From Aphidius gifuensis (taxonomy: Eukaryota > Arthropoda > Insecta > Hymenoptera > Braconidae): a DNA stretch of 64,000 nt. The stretch covers positions 7,688,001 through 7,752,000 of the forward strand of contig NC_057793.1 in the NCBI RefSeq assembly GCF_014905175.1. The letters run 5' to 3'. Within the stretch, counting starts at the first letter, position 1. Every line of letters starts with the position of its first letter. Below the pieces are notes generated by a model. The model searched no databases. It was not told where the DNA came from and worked only from the letters and a program-made list of their open reading frames with translations. Shown one piece after another: positions 11,517 to 24,700 of this stretch. Made by a program: the position numbers and the translations under genes.

Positions 11517-14500
11517 AAAATATGGAATCGTGATTCATCAAAAGAAATAAAAGGTCCAATTGAAGTTGTACATCGTTATGTTAAAATGCCAGGACAAAAA
11601 GCTGAATTTTATAATGAAACAAGTAAAGAAACAATTGAAGTTGAAACATGTCAACCAGCAATGGGTTATAGTTTTGCTGCTGGTACAACTGATGGACCAG
11701 GTTCATTTTCATTTTCTCAAGGTACAACAACAACAAATCCAGTATGGGATGCTGTGAGAAATTTTGTTGCTGCACCTACACCAGAGGACATTAAGTGTCA
11801 CGGTGCTAAACCAATTCTTCTTGCAACTGGAAGGGTAAATAAATATATACTATCACTTTTTTTTATTTTATTTTTTAAATTATTTAAATGTCGTTTATCT
11901 ATATATACAAATGTCATTGTCATTAGTATTTATAGCTACATCTTTTTTTTTTTTTTTATAGTTTTTACATTAATGATGACCTATATATTATATGTGTACA
12001 TTTATATTATTATTTATTTTTTTCTCCATTTGAAATTTAATAACATGTAATTTTTTATTATTTCATTATTTTTTTTTTTTTTTTTCAATTATATTATTAT
12101 TTTTATTTTATTTGTTAATTTTAAGATGCGTCGACCATATCAATGGCAGCCAAAAGTTGTATCAACTCATCTTGCAATTATTGGTGACTTTGTACTTGTT
12201 GGTGTACCTGGTGAATTTACAACAATGTCGGGAAGAAGAATGAGAGAAAAAGTTGCATCAACCATTGAAGAGGTTACTAAAGTTCAACCAACAGTTGTCA
12301 TTGCTGGACTTTGTAATACTTACACTGACTACATTGCCACTCCTGAAGAATATGAAGTAACAAATATACTATTTTAATATTTTTTTTTTTTTATAATCAA
12401 GATTTATTTAATATATAAATTTAATAAACAAATTTTTTAACTATTTAAAATGTAATAATAATTTTTTATTTAAAAATTTATTTTTAGATACAAAGATATG
12501 AAGGCGCCTCAACAATTTATGGACCACATACATTAACTGTTTATCTCAAACAATATCAAGAATTGGCACTGGCTGCAATTCAAGTGACTCATAAAAATTT
12601 ATATTTATCATTAAAATAACTATTAAAATAAATCAATTTTTTAATAACTTTTTTTTATCTTTATAGAAAAAAGTTATTAATCCTGGAAGTCCACCACCTA
12701 ATATGTACATTGAGTCATTAATAAGTCTTCAAACACCAGTACTTTATGACACATCAAAATGGGGATATGACTTTGGATATTGTCTGTCTCAACCACCAAA
12801 AATTGTCAAACCAGGAGATACTGTTACAGTCTCATTTGTAATAATTTTTATTTTTACATTTAATTATTAATTATTATTAATTTTAATTATTGTTAATCAA
12901 TTTATCATAGTAATAGTAATTTTTTTTTCATTTTGATATTTGCAATTATATTGTTTTAATTATAACGCAATAATTAATTGATATCACAAACCGCTGTATT
13001 CGTTAAACTGAAATGCAGATGACAATTAATATATCAATATAATTGGAAGCTAGCAACACGTGTGTCATAATTAACAACATAGATTTTTGTAAATGAAAAA
13101 AACAAAAAAAAACTTTTATTTAAATTTTAATAACTCAAATAAACAAATAGTATATTTTTTTTATTTGAAGAAATTTAAATTGAGAAATAAAAAAAAAATA
13201 TTCAAGATAGAGAACAAAATAAATGTGACCCAAATTGTCGAAATAATATACTTTTTTTTTGGATTATATAAGGATAAATAATGTGGCGTGTAAACAATGC
13301 ATAAGTATTACATAATCGTGAGCAAAATTTTATCTGATGGGTGATAATATTACACTTTAAAGCAAAAAATTTTTTAACAGATTGAACCACTTAAATAAAT
13401 TTGATATTGATTTTGTTTTTAATTTTTTAAAATATATATTAATTATTATGGAAATATAAAAATAATACATCAACTTTTTATAATAATTATTGGAATAATT
13501 TTAAAAGTCAAGTATAATTTATTTGTTTTGTGTGGGAAAAAAAATAATATCTTGACCCAAATTCAGTTGTATATAGATACTTATAAAGCACATCTTAAAT
13601 GGCACTCAATAAACACATTGTGACATTTATATATGGAGTGCAACAATTTTAGTGTATATAATCGTTAAAATATAACGGAGGCAGTCCATTAGACTCGAGA
13701 GTATATTAAAAGAAAAAAAAAAAATATATTCACATAAACGAGAATTATGGTTTTTTTTTTTTTGTCCTTGAAGAAAGAAAATTAAAAGAAATATTATAGT
13801 AATAATGAGATAATATAGTCTAGGTATTTAGAATATATTTTAATTATAATTTGCTTTTTATTATTTTTTAAGGTTGCTGGTCATCCAAGAAACAACCTGA
13901 TGACTGGCTCAACATTTTTAACTGTTGAACGACTCATTGATAGAGATATATGGGTCAAAGTTGCAACTGATGCAGACTGGGAAACGAGGTAATAAAAAAA
14001 AAACACAATCAAGTAAAGAAATAAATCAATTACAAGCTTATCAAAATTATTTGAATAAATAAAATAAATAAACATTTAATAAAATACATTTAAAAGATGA
14101 AAATATTAATGAAAATTAAATTTGAAATAATAATAACAGCGAGTCATTACAGCACGATGATGAATTAATTAATTTTTAAATAAATTAATTTTCAATTTAT
14201 CCAAGATATATGGATAATAGTAAATTTGCAAAAAAAAAAAAATAAATAAATTTTTAAATGGAATATTTATTTATTTATCGTGCTGATCATACTCTTGTCA
14301 TAATTATTTTTCGACAAATTTTAAATCATCATAATCATCATTATGTCGACATGTTAAACTATGCTTGTATATTATTTTTATAATTATTCATTTCAATTTT
14401 AAATATCTCATGGCTTTTTATAACAACACCACCAAGCTAAATGATGTTTATATTTTTTTCGAGGAAATTATTCAACTGGGGAATTTGTGTATTTTAATCA

Positions 14501-14811
14501 TGCTAATAATTTTTTTTTAATTATAAAAATTGAACGATAAAATTTTTGCAGATTCCATTGGGAAAGAAAAAATTCCATCCTCGGAACTAGTCAAGCTGAT
14601 ATCATCTGGGAAATACCACTTGATGTAAAACCAGGAAAATATCGTATTCGACATCAAGGACATTATCGTTATATACTTGGTGGTATATTTCCATATCGAG
14701 GTCTCACCAATGTTTTTGAGGTACATTATTAATTTTTATCAAACAAATTAATTCAACAATAATTTATTTCATTACATTTTATTTTATATTTTGTAGGTCA
14801 AAGAAAAGTAA
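11517..14811 (+). CDS. Neutral ceramidase, C-terminal half only
   Basis: Neutral ceramidase hydrolyses ceramide to sphingosine and fatty acid at the membrane or outside the cell. Exons: 11517-11834, 12126-12356, 12488-12583, 12667-12837, 13873-13988, 14552-14720 and 14797-14811. They join in phase into 371 residues ending in a stop. Family blocks in order: GPIEVVHRYV, CQPAMGYSFAAGTTDGPG, CHGAKPILLATG, GVPGEFTTMSGRRMRE, GLCNTYTDYIATPEEYE, RYEGASTIYGPHTL, then the C-terminal Ig-like domain (TFLTVERL, DADWETRFHW, PGKYRIRHQGHYR). The Glu of PGEFTTMSG and a Tyr of CNTYTDY correspond to C-terminal zinc ligands known in the family. The usual protein is about 700 residues. The N-terminal catalytic part (zinc His, nucleophile Ser) is not visible in the 8 kb upstream, and the first exon has a normal acceptor but no partner. 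It may be a truncated duplicate, have a very distant 5' end, or be misassembled. Confidence 0.85.
14013..14475 (+). repeat. Dispersed repeat family, copy B (in a ceramidase intron)
   Basis: Same-strand copy of the 4287-4800 repeat, starting about 25 bases after the splice donor at 13989 and filling most of the intron before the exon at 14552. It matches copy A almost base for base from AAGTAAAGAAATAAATCAATT through TACAGCACGATGATG to GATGTTTATATTTTTTTCG. Confidence 0.85.
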
Positions 14812-17008
14812 AGTTTTTCTTGTTGAAATTAAAAATGCATCTTTATATATTTATAATATGATATTGGGTTTATCATAATTTTTTCCCAAATCAATATTAA
14901 TGTGATTAATTAAGTTTTTTTATTTTTAAATTCATATGGTGTCACAGGAAATTGTCATAATACGTATACGTCTTATAAAAAAAAAAAATTTCATAATTCA
15001 ATTTAAAAATATTTCATCATTTATTTTTTAACATTATAATATTTAAATAGTATTTCGCAATTTTTTATAAATAATCATCTATGATATTTATCATTAAGAT
15101 TTATTGTTAAATAAAAACCAGTGCCATAGATTGAAGAAAATTAAAAAAGTAATTATTCACATGAATCATTACTTATTTACAATTTATTTGTTTTTTTTTT
15201 TTTCTTTGTATGAAAATATTAAAAAAATATCAAATAAAGTCTTTTTATATATATAATTTCATATTTATTTTATTATCAGCAAATTATATATGAACTGAGC
15301 ATAAAAAATGTCAATAACCATTAATTTTATATTCACATGATTTCACTATGATTAAAATTATCCTACTAGAAGATACAACTTTTATGTATTCCCATAAGTT
15401 TCGAAATTCTATATCGTATACTATTTTTATTTTTTTTATTTTTAATTTTCATTAGTTCATCTTTGTCAGTGTGAAAATGCGAAAAATATGTTAACCGTCA
15501 ATTTTAATTATCGATCAATTACTCATTGAAAACTAAAACAAAAAAAAACAAAATAAAAAAAATTTTTAATAAAATAAATACACTTATATAATTAATCAAT
15601 TTTTTTATTTGTATTTTAAAAATTATCAATCAAGTTTCAATAGAAATAAAACACGCAAATCATTAATAATATTTTGAACTATTTATAGAAATTAAAAAAA
15701 AAAATAAAAAACATTTGATGGAATTTTTTGCAAGTAATACATAAATATAAAAAAGTATAAATAACAAATAATTTACGGTAAATACATTGGACATTGTTGC
15801 AATATAAAAATTAAAATTTATTTATATTTCGTTTTTTGTTTTACTGATTTAGATTTTAGTGTGTTAAAATCGTGCAGGGTCAAAAGTACAAAAAGCAACG
15901 AAGAATTGAAACCAAGTTTCAAGTACAATGAACTTAAATAAAAAAAAAAAAAATAATAATAATAGTTAAAAGTTTCAATAGTTATGTTGAATTTACCACG
16001 ACTGTACCCATCACTCGGACAAAATATAAAATTGAATGAAAAAACTTTTTAAAATAAATCTAAAATAAATTGGGGATCATGCGCTTTTTCAAATCCTCGA
16101 ACGGATTGCTAATCTACTTTTATAAAAATTTTTTTTTTCTTTTAATTCAATTGCACTGAAAGATTCAACTATATTATATTTGATTAATTTTTTTCTTTTC
16201 TTTCAAATAGAAATCTTGAAATAATAAGAAGAAAAATATTTATAACAGGTGTTTTTTATGTTCAGTAAATTTATGGTAGTTTAGAAAGAAAAAACAATTT
16301 ATATTTATAATTTTAATTCAAGTGTTTGACTATATAAATCAAAGACTTTTGTCAATAAAATTATTCCATATAATTTACATTTTTATAAATAACCCAAAAT
16401 TCATTGTTTTTTTTTTATTTTTATTTACTGAAACAAAGCATTTTGATGGTGGGATTTCTCCACTTGTTGTAAACAGAAAATTCTCAATTATTGTACTCGT
16501 AAAACTTGAGGGAAATATAAAATCGATATGAGCAAGCTATATATTTCCCCTTTCGACGTGGATATATATACTTTGAATAGGAAATATATAAATGAAATAT
16601 CAGCCTCTCAGTTTGATATAAATATGCTCTTGATTTTTATTATATTTTTGATCTTGATATCATACAGACGTACATGCAATGAAAATGTAGATATGTAATT
16701 CAGCTGAAGCATCATATTTTATATTATAATGATAATATAAAACTCATTTGGGAAACTGTCAACAGATATTTGAAAAATATCGAGTTTTCTTGATCGTCTG
16801 TATAAAAATAAATAGACCAGCAAATAATTATGTTAGAATTTCAATTTGTATCAAAAATTTGTGATTGTTTTATGGAGCATAAAAAAATTTGTTCATCAAT
16901 AAAATTGATGAGATAACGCTTTCAATGGTATTTCTAATATAAAATCAAACAATAAAATTTAGATCTTTTAATTTTTTTTATACTGAAATCTATGATAATC
17001 AATGATGA
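14812..17008. other. Ceramidase 3' flank and intergenic DNA
   Basis: Noncoding A/T-rich sequence. A polyadenylation-like AATAAA near 15233 could end the ceramidase transcript. Short open frames such as 16322-16531 have no family features. Nothing else is recognised. Confidence 0.4.
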
Positions 17009-17480
17009 TAATTATTTGAATAAATAAAATAAATAAACATTTAATAAAATACATTTAAAAGATGAAAATATTAATGAAAATTAAATTTGAAATAATAATA
17101 ACAGCGAGTCATTACAATACGATGATGAATTAATTAATTTTTAAATAAATTAATTTTCAATTTATCCAAGATATATGGATAATAGTAAATTTGCAAAAAA
17201 AAAAAATAAATAAATTTTTAAATGGAATATTTATTTATTTATCGTGCTGATCATACTCTTGTCATAATTATTTTTCGACAAATTTTAAATCATCATAATC
17301 ATCATTATGTCGACATGTTAAACTATGCTTGTATATTATTTTTATAATTATTCATTTTAATTTTAAATATATCATGGCTTTTTATACCAGCAACACCAAG
17401 CTACATGATGTTTATATTTTTTTTGGGAGGAAATCATTAACCAGGATATTTTATTTCTACATAATTTAACCAGGATATAT
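17009..17480 (+). repeat. Dispersed repeat family, copy C
   Basis: Same-strand copy that lacks the first about 40 bases of copies A and B, beginning at AATTATTTGAATAAATAAAA. It carries the same core and the tail with AACCAGGATATTT seen in copy A. The 5' truncation is notable. Confidence 0.85.
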
Positions 17481-18382
17481 TTTAAGCATGACCTTTATCA
17501 TGATAGCTCCTCAATTACTAAACTAAAAATAAACAAGCTATGAATATTTTGCATAGATTACAGTTGGTTTACAAAGTACAATTAAATTATAATAACTGCA
17601 ACGCCTGATGCTTAAATTGACATTGACGAGTATCGTTCGACTGACACTGCAGTCAATCAATAAACAACTTTTTTAACTTCACTTACATTGATAAATTATA
17701 TGAATATGTATATATTCAATCAAGGCCATAGTGTCTCAAATTTTGTAAATAATTCAATAATAAATTATCACATCAGATAAAAAAATAAATCAAATAAAAC
17801 CCTCAAGTATAAAAAAAAAAATTTTATACTTTTCTCAACTTTGAAAAACAAATGTATATAAGTTTGATGAAAAGTTCAAAATTGTTATACTATTAAATAA
17901 AAGAAAAATCTTGTTTCTAAAGCTTGAAAAGAATAAGGGTAAAAAACACATGATTGCTTTACCCCTAGATCTAATCTTATCAGCGCATTTTGTCTGGAAA
18001 AAAAAAAAAAAAATCAACTCAAAGAAAACCTACGAATCTTTTTTATTCATTTATCTTTTTTTTTTTTTTGATATTTACTATAAGAATATTTTTATCATAA
18101 CTATATAATTTTGACGAGCAATTTTCATTCAAGAATCAAAGTTAATTTTACACGTGTACTACAAATTTTTTCATGTTCCCTGATTTTACCGAAAAAAAAT
18201 AGAATAAATAAAAGACACAACATGAAAAAAAAAATATATATATATAATACAATAATTAATCTATTTTTTTATATGCAAAGTAGATAAATTTGTCAAACAC
18301 GACATCATTTTATTCGCCGGCGCAAACTCAACCCCACTATTTTACAAAACCTTGCAAACTTGCTTGACCGTTGTGATCATTT
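17481..18382. other. Upstream flank of the GPCR gene
   Basis: Noncoding. Around 17590-17665 there is a less A/T-biased patch. From about 18300 the sequence becomes richer in G and C (CGCCGGCGCAAACTCAACCC), consistent with a promoter-proximal region. Confidence 0.4.
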
Positions 18383-18387
18383 TCAGT
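18383..18387 (+). promoter_or_regulatory. Candidate initiator (TCAGT) for the GPCR gene
   Basis: The arthropod initiator consensus TCAGT occurs in the sequence TTTTCAGTCGACGCTCG inside the GC-richer patch, about 335 bases upstream of the predicted start codon. No TATA box lies at the right distance. Motif-based inference only. Confidence 0.35.
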
Positions 18388-18721
18388 CGACGCTCGTATT
18401 TACACCGTGATTGTTCCTCATAAAATTAAAATCGAAATCAATCTTAAACAATCGAAATCCCAGTATCAAATTAAAAAAAAAATAAAAAATATCTAAAAAA
18501 TTTTAAACAAACAAACAACCCTTAAATCAAAAGAAAAAAAAAAACCTCAATAACATATTTTTGTTTATTTAAAAAAGTAAAAATAATAATCGTTAATTTA
18601 AAAAAAAAACCTGTTAGTTATTTAATCAAATAAATGAAAAGCAAAAAAAAAAAAAAAAACCATTCAGTGAAAATGCCACAAATGTATTGTAAAAAAAGTG
18701 AATTGTAATTTAAAAAAAAAA

Positions 18722-21700
18722 ATGGAATCAACAACCGAATATTGGAATACAACAAAAAATAATAATTTTTCATCAAGCAGTATAATTGAAGAAATAAATG
18801 TTGAACGTTTAATTGGACCACGAAGAGATTCTTTGTACATTGTATTACCAATAACAATAATATATTTATCAATATTTTTAACTGGTATTATTGGCAATGT
18901 CAGCACGTGTATTGTTATATCACGCAACAAGTCAATGCATACAGCAACAAATTATTATTTATTTAGTCTTGCAATATCTGATTTATTATTATTAATTGCT
19001 GGTTTACCAGTTGAAATATATTCAGTATGGTCAAAATATCCATATATATTTGGTGAATATTTTTGTATATTACGTGGTTTATTTGCTGAATGTTCAACAT
19101 ATGCAAGTGTATTAACAATAACAGCATTTACTGTTGAACGTTATTTTGCAATATGTCATCCATTTTTATCTCATACAATGTCAAAATTATCACGTGCTAT
19201 TAAATTAATATTAATAATATGGTTTATTGCATTAACATTTTCAATACCACAAGCATTACAATTTGGTATTGTACAACATAAAAAAATACATCCTGATTTT
19301 ATAATTTGTACATTAAAAACAATATTTATCAAACATTCATTTGAATTATCAACATTATTATTTTTTATAATACCAATGACTGTTATAACAGTATTGTATA
19401 TTATGATTGGTTTAAAATTAAGAAAATCAAATTTAATGAAAAATAATAATAATGTACGTAGTCAAAGAGGTGGTAGTAATAATAAATTTCATAAAGAAAA
19501 TAAACACAGAGGTAGATCATCAAGAAGAGTTTTAAAAATGCTTGGTAAGTATTTTTTTTTTTTTTTTCTATTTAACATCTCTCCGAAATTTTTTATTTTT
19601 ATTGTAGGTTTCTTTGTTTGTTCATGTTTTAACCATCAACTTTATTTTCAACTATTATCAGATTATTTTTTCGATCGTCTTGGTTTGATTGTGACTGAGT
19701 CAATAATTTTAATTGAAAATAATAATAAAACTAAATTTTTATATAGCTGAAAAAGTAGCTAATTAAGTTGATTAATAATAATTTTAAAAAAAATTAAAAC
19801 TCTATTGTTAGTTATTAGAGAAATATTTAAAAAAGTATTTTGTCGCGAGTTGAATATGTTGATCGATAATCGATTTTACCTTAAAATACATAAACAGTTT
19901 GTGTTTATACATGAAAATAAAAACTCATTGGTTAAATATTTTTTAAATTAAATACTTAAATAATTATTTAAAATATATAGTTTGTGTATTAACAACTCAA
20001 TCAAATAAATGCGGTCATGTTCTCATTAACCTCCAGACTTGTTTCGGTTATTCAAGGTTCATTTTACCAAATGAAGAATTTTAAATACATTTTAAATACA
20101 TCTCAATATCATTAACAAATCATTATTATTGTAAATAAATTAAAAACATTATAATAAATTTATAATTCATGAAAATACTTGAATTTAATTTTAACAATTT
20201 ATTCATATATTTTTAGTCAAAAAAAACATTCAACAGTTTAACATTTAAATAATAAAAAAATAGGATATTTAATTTTTTTTTATAATCTAGAAAACATTAA
20301 TTAAAATATCATTAAATAAAAAAAATTTACAAATAAAATTTTTAAATAAAAGTCAATCACAATATTTCAATAATATTTAAATTTTTTATTATATTTTTTT
20401 AAATAATATTTAAAGTTTTTTTCTTGTATAAATCATTCATATCACGCAAGTTAAATAGAAAAAAATTTTTATCAATAAACTATGTCCTACCAGTGTTTAT
20501 TAAAAGGGCCAAAATAAATGACCCTAAAAAAGAAAAAAAATATTCAAACAAATATATTTTTTTATAAAAACAAAAGTTGTGTGAAAAGGTGGAAGATAAG
20601 GATCGATTACTTCAAGCTTTTAGTCTAAAAAAAAAAGTGTTGAAATAATTTTTTCCCTCAAGAGCTTTTATTTAGGATATCAGGAAATGTGATTGTTTTT
20701 TTTTTTTTTTTTTCTAAATCATTACCCAAACATTTGATGTTTTATTTTCGTAAATTTTGTATCATGTTAATTGGATAAGTGTCTATTGACAGGACCACTT
20801 GATGACAGTATTGAGTGTCACATATTTTCTCAAAGAAAAAAATTCATTAGAATATTTAAAAACTAGTATTTATTAAAAATACATATTTCAAAAATTTAAA
20901 TTTGTTATTTATACTAGAAAAAAAATGTATTAAAAAATAAATAATATTAGAATAATAATAGAAATAAAAATAGCCACTTGTTATAGTTGAAAAAAAAAAA
21001 AAGAAAAACGATATTTAAAATTTAAATTTTTGTGAATGCATTTATTTACAATGAGCTAAATATGATTCAATGAACAATGAATTAACTGTTTGCAATGAAA
21101 ATGTTTAATTTCAGTTTGTTCATTCATAAATTTGACATGTAATTATTAACTTAAATACAACAATGAAATTTAAAATAATTATTAAAATATTAAAGAAGCT
21201 ATTTCATTTTAAACAATATAATTTTATTTTTTTATTCAAATGATTTATGACATAAATAATTGTCATTTTATTTCCTTATTTATTCATTATTTTTAATTAT
21301 TATAAAATATAATTAATATTCTTGAACTTTAACTTTATACATAAAATAAAAAATGACTTAAAAATTTTTTTAAAATTATTTTAAACATGACAGTTTGATT
21401 GCCGGATGGAATACACGTTTCTCAATAACATGATGTTTTTTTATTTTTTTTTACTTTGTTTTGCAATTACAAGCTGTGTAATCAGACAAGATAACAACAG
21501 TTATTCTTCCTTTTTTTTTTTTTATTAAATTATTGGGAATTTTCAACAGCATTAAATACTCGATATTCAATGGTACATCAAGGACATAATGCCATACTGA
21601 TAATTTAATTATTTATAGACTTGATGAAAGCAGTGGATTATCTAAGCGTCATTTTTCCATTTACCATATTATTTATTTTTTTTTTTTTATCATTTTTTAA

Positions 21701-24700
21701 CGCAGTAGAAATGGCTTTAATGTAATTCGATTATTTTTTACATTTTTAATAGAAATATTTCTCTGGATTTCTTTCTGTAATTTTCTGTATTACTCTGGCT
21801 GTTAGAAAAAAATCTAGAGAAATATTTTCATCATATTAAAAAATTATTTTTACCATTTAAGGTTCATTTTTTATATTTTAAAATACTTAAACTACTCTTG
21901 TTCAAATATTATTTAAAATTTCGATTTGACAAATTTCGAAAAATGACAAAAAGCTGTAGAAATATTTTCACCAAAGATGACCCGATCTATTTATAAATTA
22001 ACTATGTAATTTTGAAAATAATGAAAAAAATTTTTGATTAAGTTAAACCTTATAAATTATAATATGAATATACGTGAGTGGTTTTTCATATTTACCAGAA
22101 AAAACTTTTTGGGAAATACGTTTTATAAGAAAAATTATTACTTTTATTTTTTTTTTTATTTTTATTTGTGGTTTATATATACAAGTATAAGAGTCACTGA
22201 CTGATGGGATGTATAAAAACGATCGTGAAAGATAATGGCACTATGCTCGAAAAGATATCATTAGCACCTTTTATTTTTATTTGTTTGTTTTTTTTTTTTT
22301 TTTTATTCTATATGATATTTTATTTTTCCTGTATTATTTTTAATATTTTTTAATTAGTTTTTTTTTAAAACTGTATCATTACATTTCTTTGGTGCAACGA
22401 CTTTCATAGATAGAAAAAAAAAAACTCAAATTAAATTTCTAAGCAACAGATGCTCACGATAAGACGATAATAGTCGTATTTTTAATCAATAAAAGCCAAA
22501 TTGCTTCTCAGTTCTCCAAGTGATTTTTATTTTTTATTTATTTTTTTATTTTCTTTTTAATGTGATGGAACAACTGTTTCATCAAATAAAAATATATATA
22601 AATAAATATATAGATCCGGAATTAAGTGCAAACAAAAATTACCAATACGAAATTTCAAAAAATTACAATACGACCTTTTTAAAATTCAATTTTAACCGAA
22701 TTGCATCTAAATGACATCTAATTAGTATACTTTTATCTTTTTGTAATTAAATTTAAGATGAAAATATTCATAAATATTTGCATTCCATGAAAAAAAAGCC
22801 ATAAATAAATCAAAAAATTACTATAAATAAACAAACAAGCAAATATTTATTCAAAAAAAAACTGGGAAAACTGGTTAAAACAGAGCAAAAAAAAAAAATA
22901 ATAACGGATGTTAAAAAATTTTTTTTTAAACCCACAAATCGTCTCAAGGTTGTCATGAACGACATTTTTAGTAAAAATAAAAAAATATCCAAAATAAGAA
23001 ATAAATAAAAAATTTTTAAAAAAAAACATTCCAGTGGAAAAATTTATATATTTAAAAAAAAAAACGAAAAAAATTACAACGGACTTTGAGTTATTTTAAA
23101 ATAATATATATAGAACAAAATTATAAATTTTAAATTTTGTTTAAAAAAAAATAATTAATTTTAAAAACTATATCAGTGTAAATGATTGAATAATAATTTT
23201 TTTGCATTTAAAATTTATGGATAAAAAATTATTTATTCGTAAAAATAAATAATTTAAGTGTTTTATAAAATTCAGTGACAAATATAAATTGACCAAGTAT
23301 ATTCATGACGAAACTATTCAACAATATTGCTTTGATTCATTCAAAATTTACTGAATACGATGGTAATTATGACCATTGTGATGTTTAATGTACACTGAAC
23401 TTTGAACCGTTTATAACACAGCTATACACTGAAATTATGAGTGTGTATTTTCAAATTTTTTATAATTATTCTGTATGTCAAAATTTGAATTTTTATTAAT
23501 TTTATTAAATTAAAAACAAATGATAGCATTAAAAAATTTTTTTTGTATTAGTAACATATAAATCAGCCAATCTTGGAGTAATCAGTGAAATATTTTCATC
23601 AAAAATTATTTGAAATTAACATTTTTGATAAGATATAAGCATTCGTTAATTTTTCACTCAACTATAAAATTTCTATCAGTTAATTTGAAATTAGTTTTTG
23701 CACGTGTTACTCTTGCACGTGTAATCAAAATTTTTTAAAATTAAAAAAACAAATTATCTATAATTAAAAAATACGTACGAAAATTTATTTAAATTTAATT
23801 AAATTTTTCATAATTAATTATATTTTAATTTAATATACACGTTTCAAGTAATTTTATAAAATTTAAAAAACAGATAATGAATGAGAAAATAATAATACGT
23901 AAAAAAAAAAAAAAAAAATAGTAGTTTTGAAGGTCAGAACTAGGTGTATATGCAATATGCATTCAGCTGTATAAACATGGCGCCATCAGTCAATCCATCA
24001 AATATTATCAACGATGCATTTACAAAATTACATTATAATAAAATTGTTAAACTAATCAATGGTCTATACAATATGATGATGGAATTCATCAAATTATCAT
24101 CAAGCTTATTAGAGTGTCATAATTATTTTATCAAAAAAGAAAAAAAAAAAAACGTTTTTTTTTTTATATCAACGTGATAAGCTTTGCCATACGCTAAACA
24201 TCAAAGCCAAATGTGAACGATTAAAATTTTATATATTTATAAATTGTTGTTATTTTAATATAAATATTTTTTTAATTTTATTATTGTTATAAATGACTAC
24301 TAATAGCCAACGATTTTTAGCTCCGAGTATTTTTAGCTCTAAATTTTCCATTTTTTTTTTCTTTTTGAACTTCCCGCGTTTTTATTTTTTTTTGAATATT
24401 TTTTTTTTTTCATTTAGCTTATAGTTTTTATTTGAAATTTTAATATTAATTTTGTATTATTTTTATATAACCATTTGGAAAGTGTGAAGATGCCAAGTAC
24501 TTCCGACTGTCATTTGAATAACTCCAAGATGTTATTTATTGGCTTTGATCATAAGCCAATATACTTTTATCTTTTCATTAATTTAGCCTTGACTATCATC
24601 ACTTATTGATTTCAATTATTAATAAATTATTGTTTTTATAAATAACATTTTTTTTTTTTTTTGTATTATTTATTAAGAAAAAATTTTATTTATAATGATA

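Noticed and set aside
18698..18721. Upstream extension of the GPCR frame (extra N-terminal residues)
   Set aside because: The extension depends on a non-ATG start; the ATG at 18722 is the first in frame and fits the receptor N-terminus.
23944..24177. Open frame in the GPCR intron starting near MAPSVNPSNIIND
   Set aside because: No family match, no splice support, and it ends in an A/T homopolymer; probably chance.
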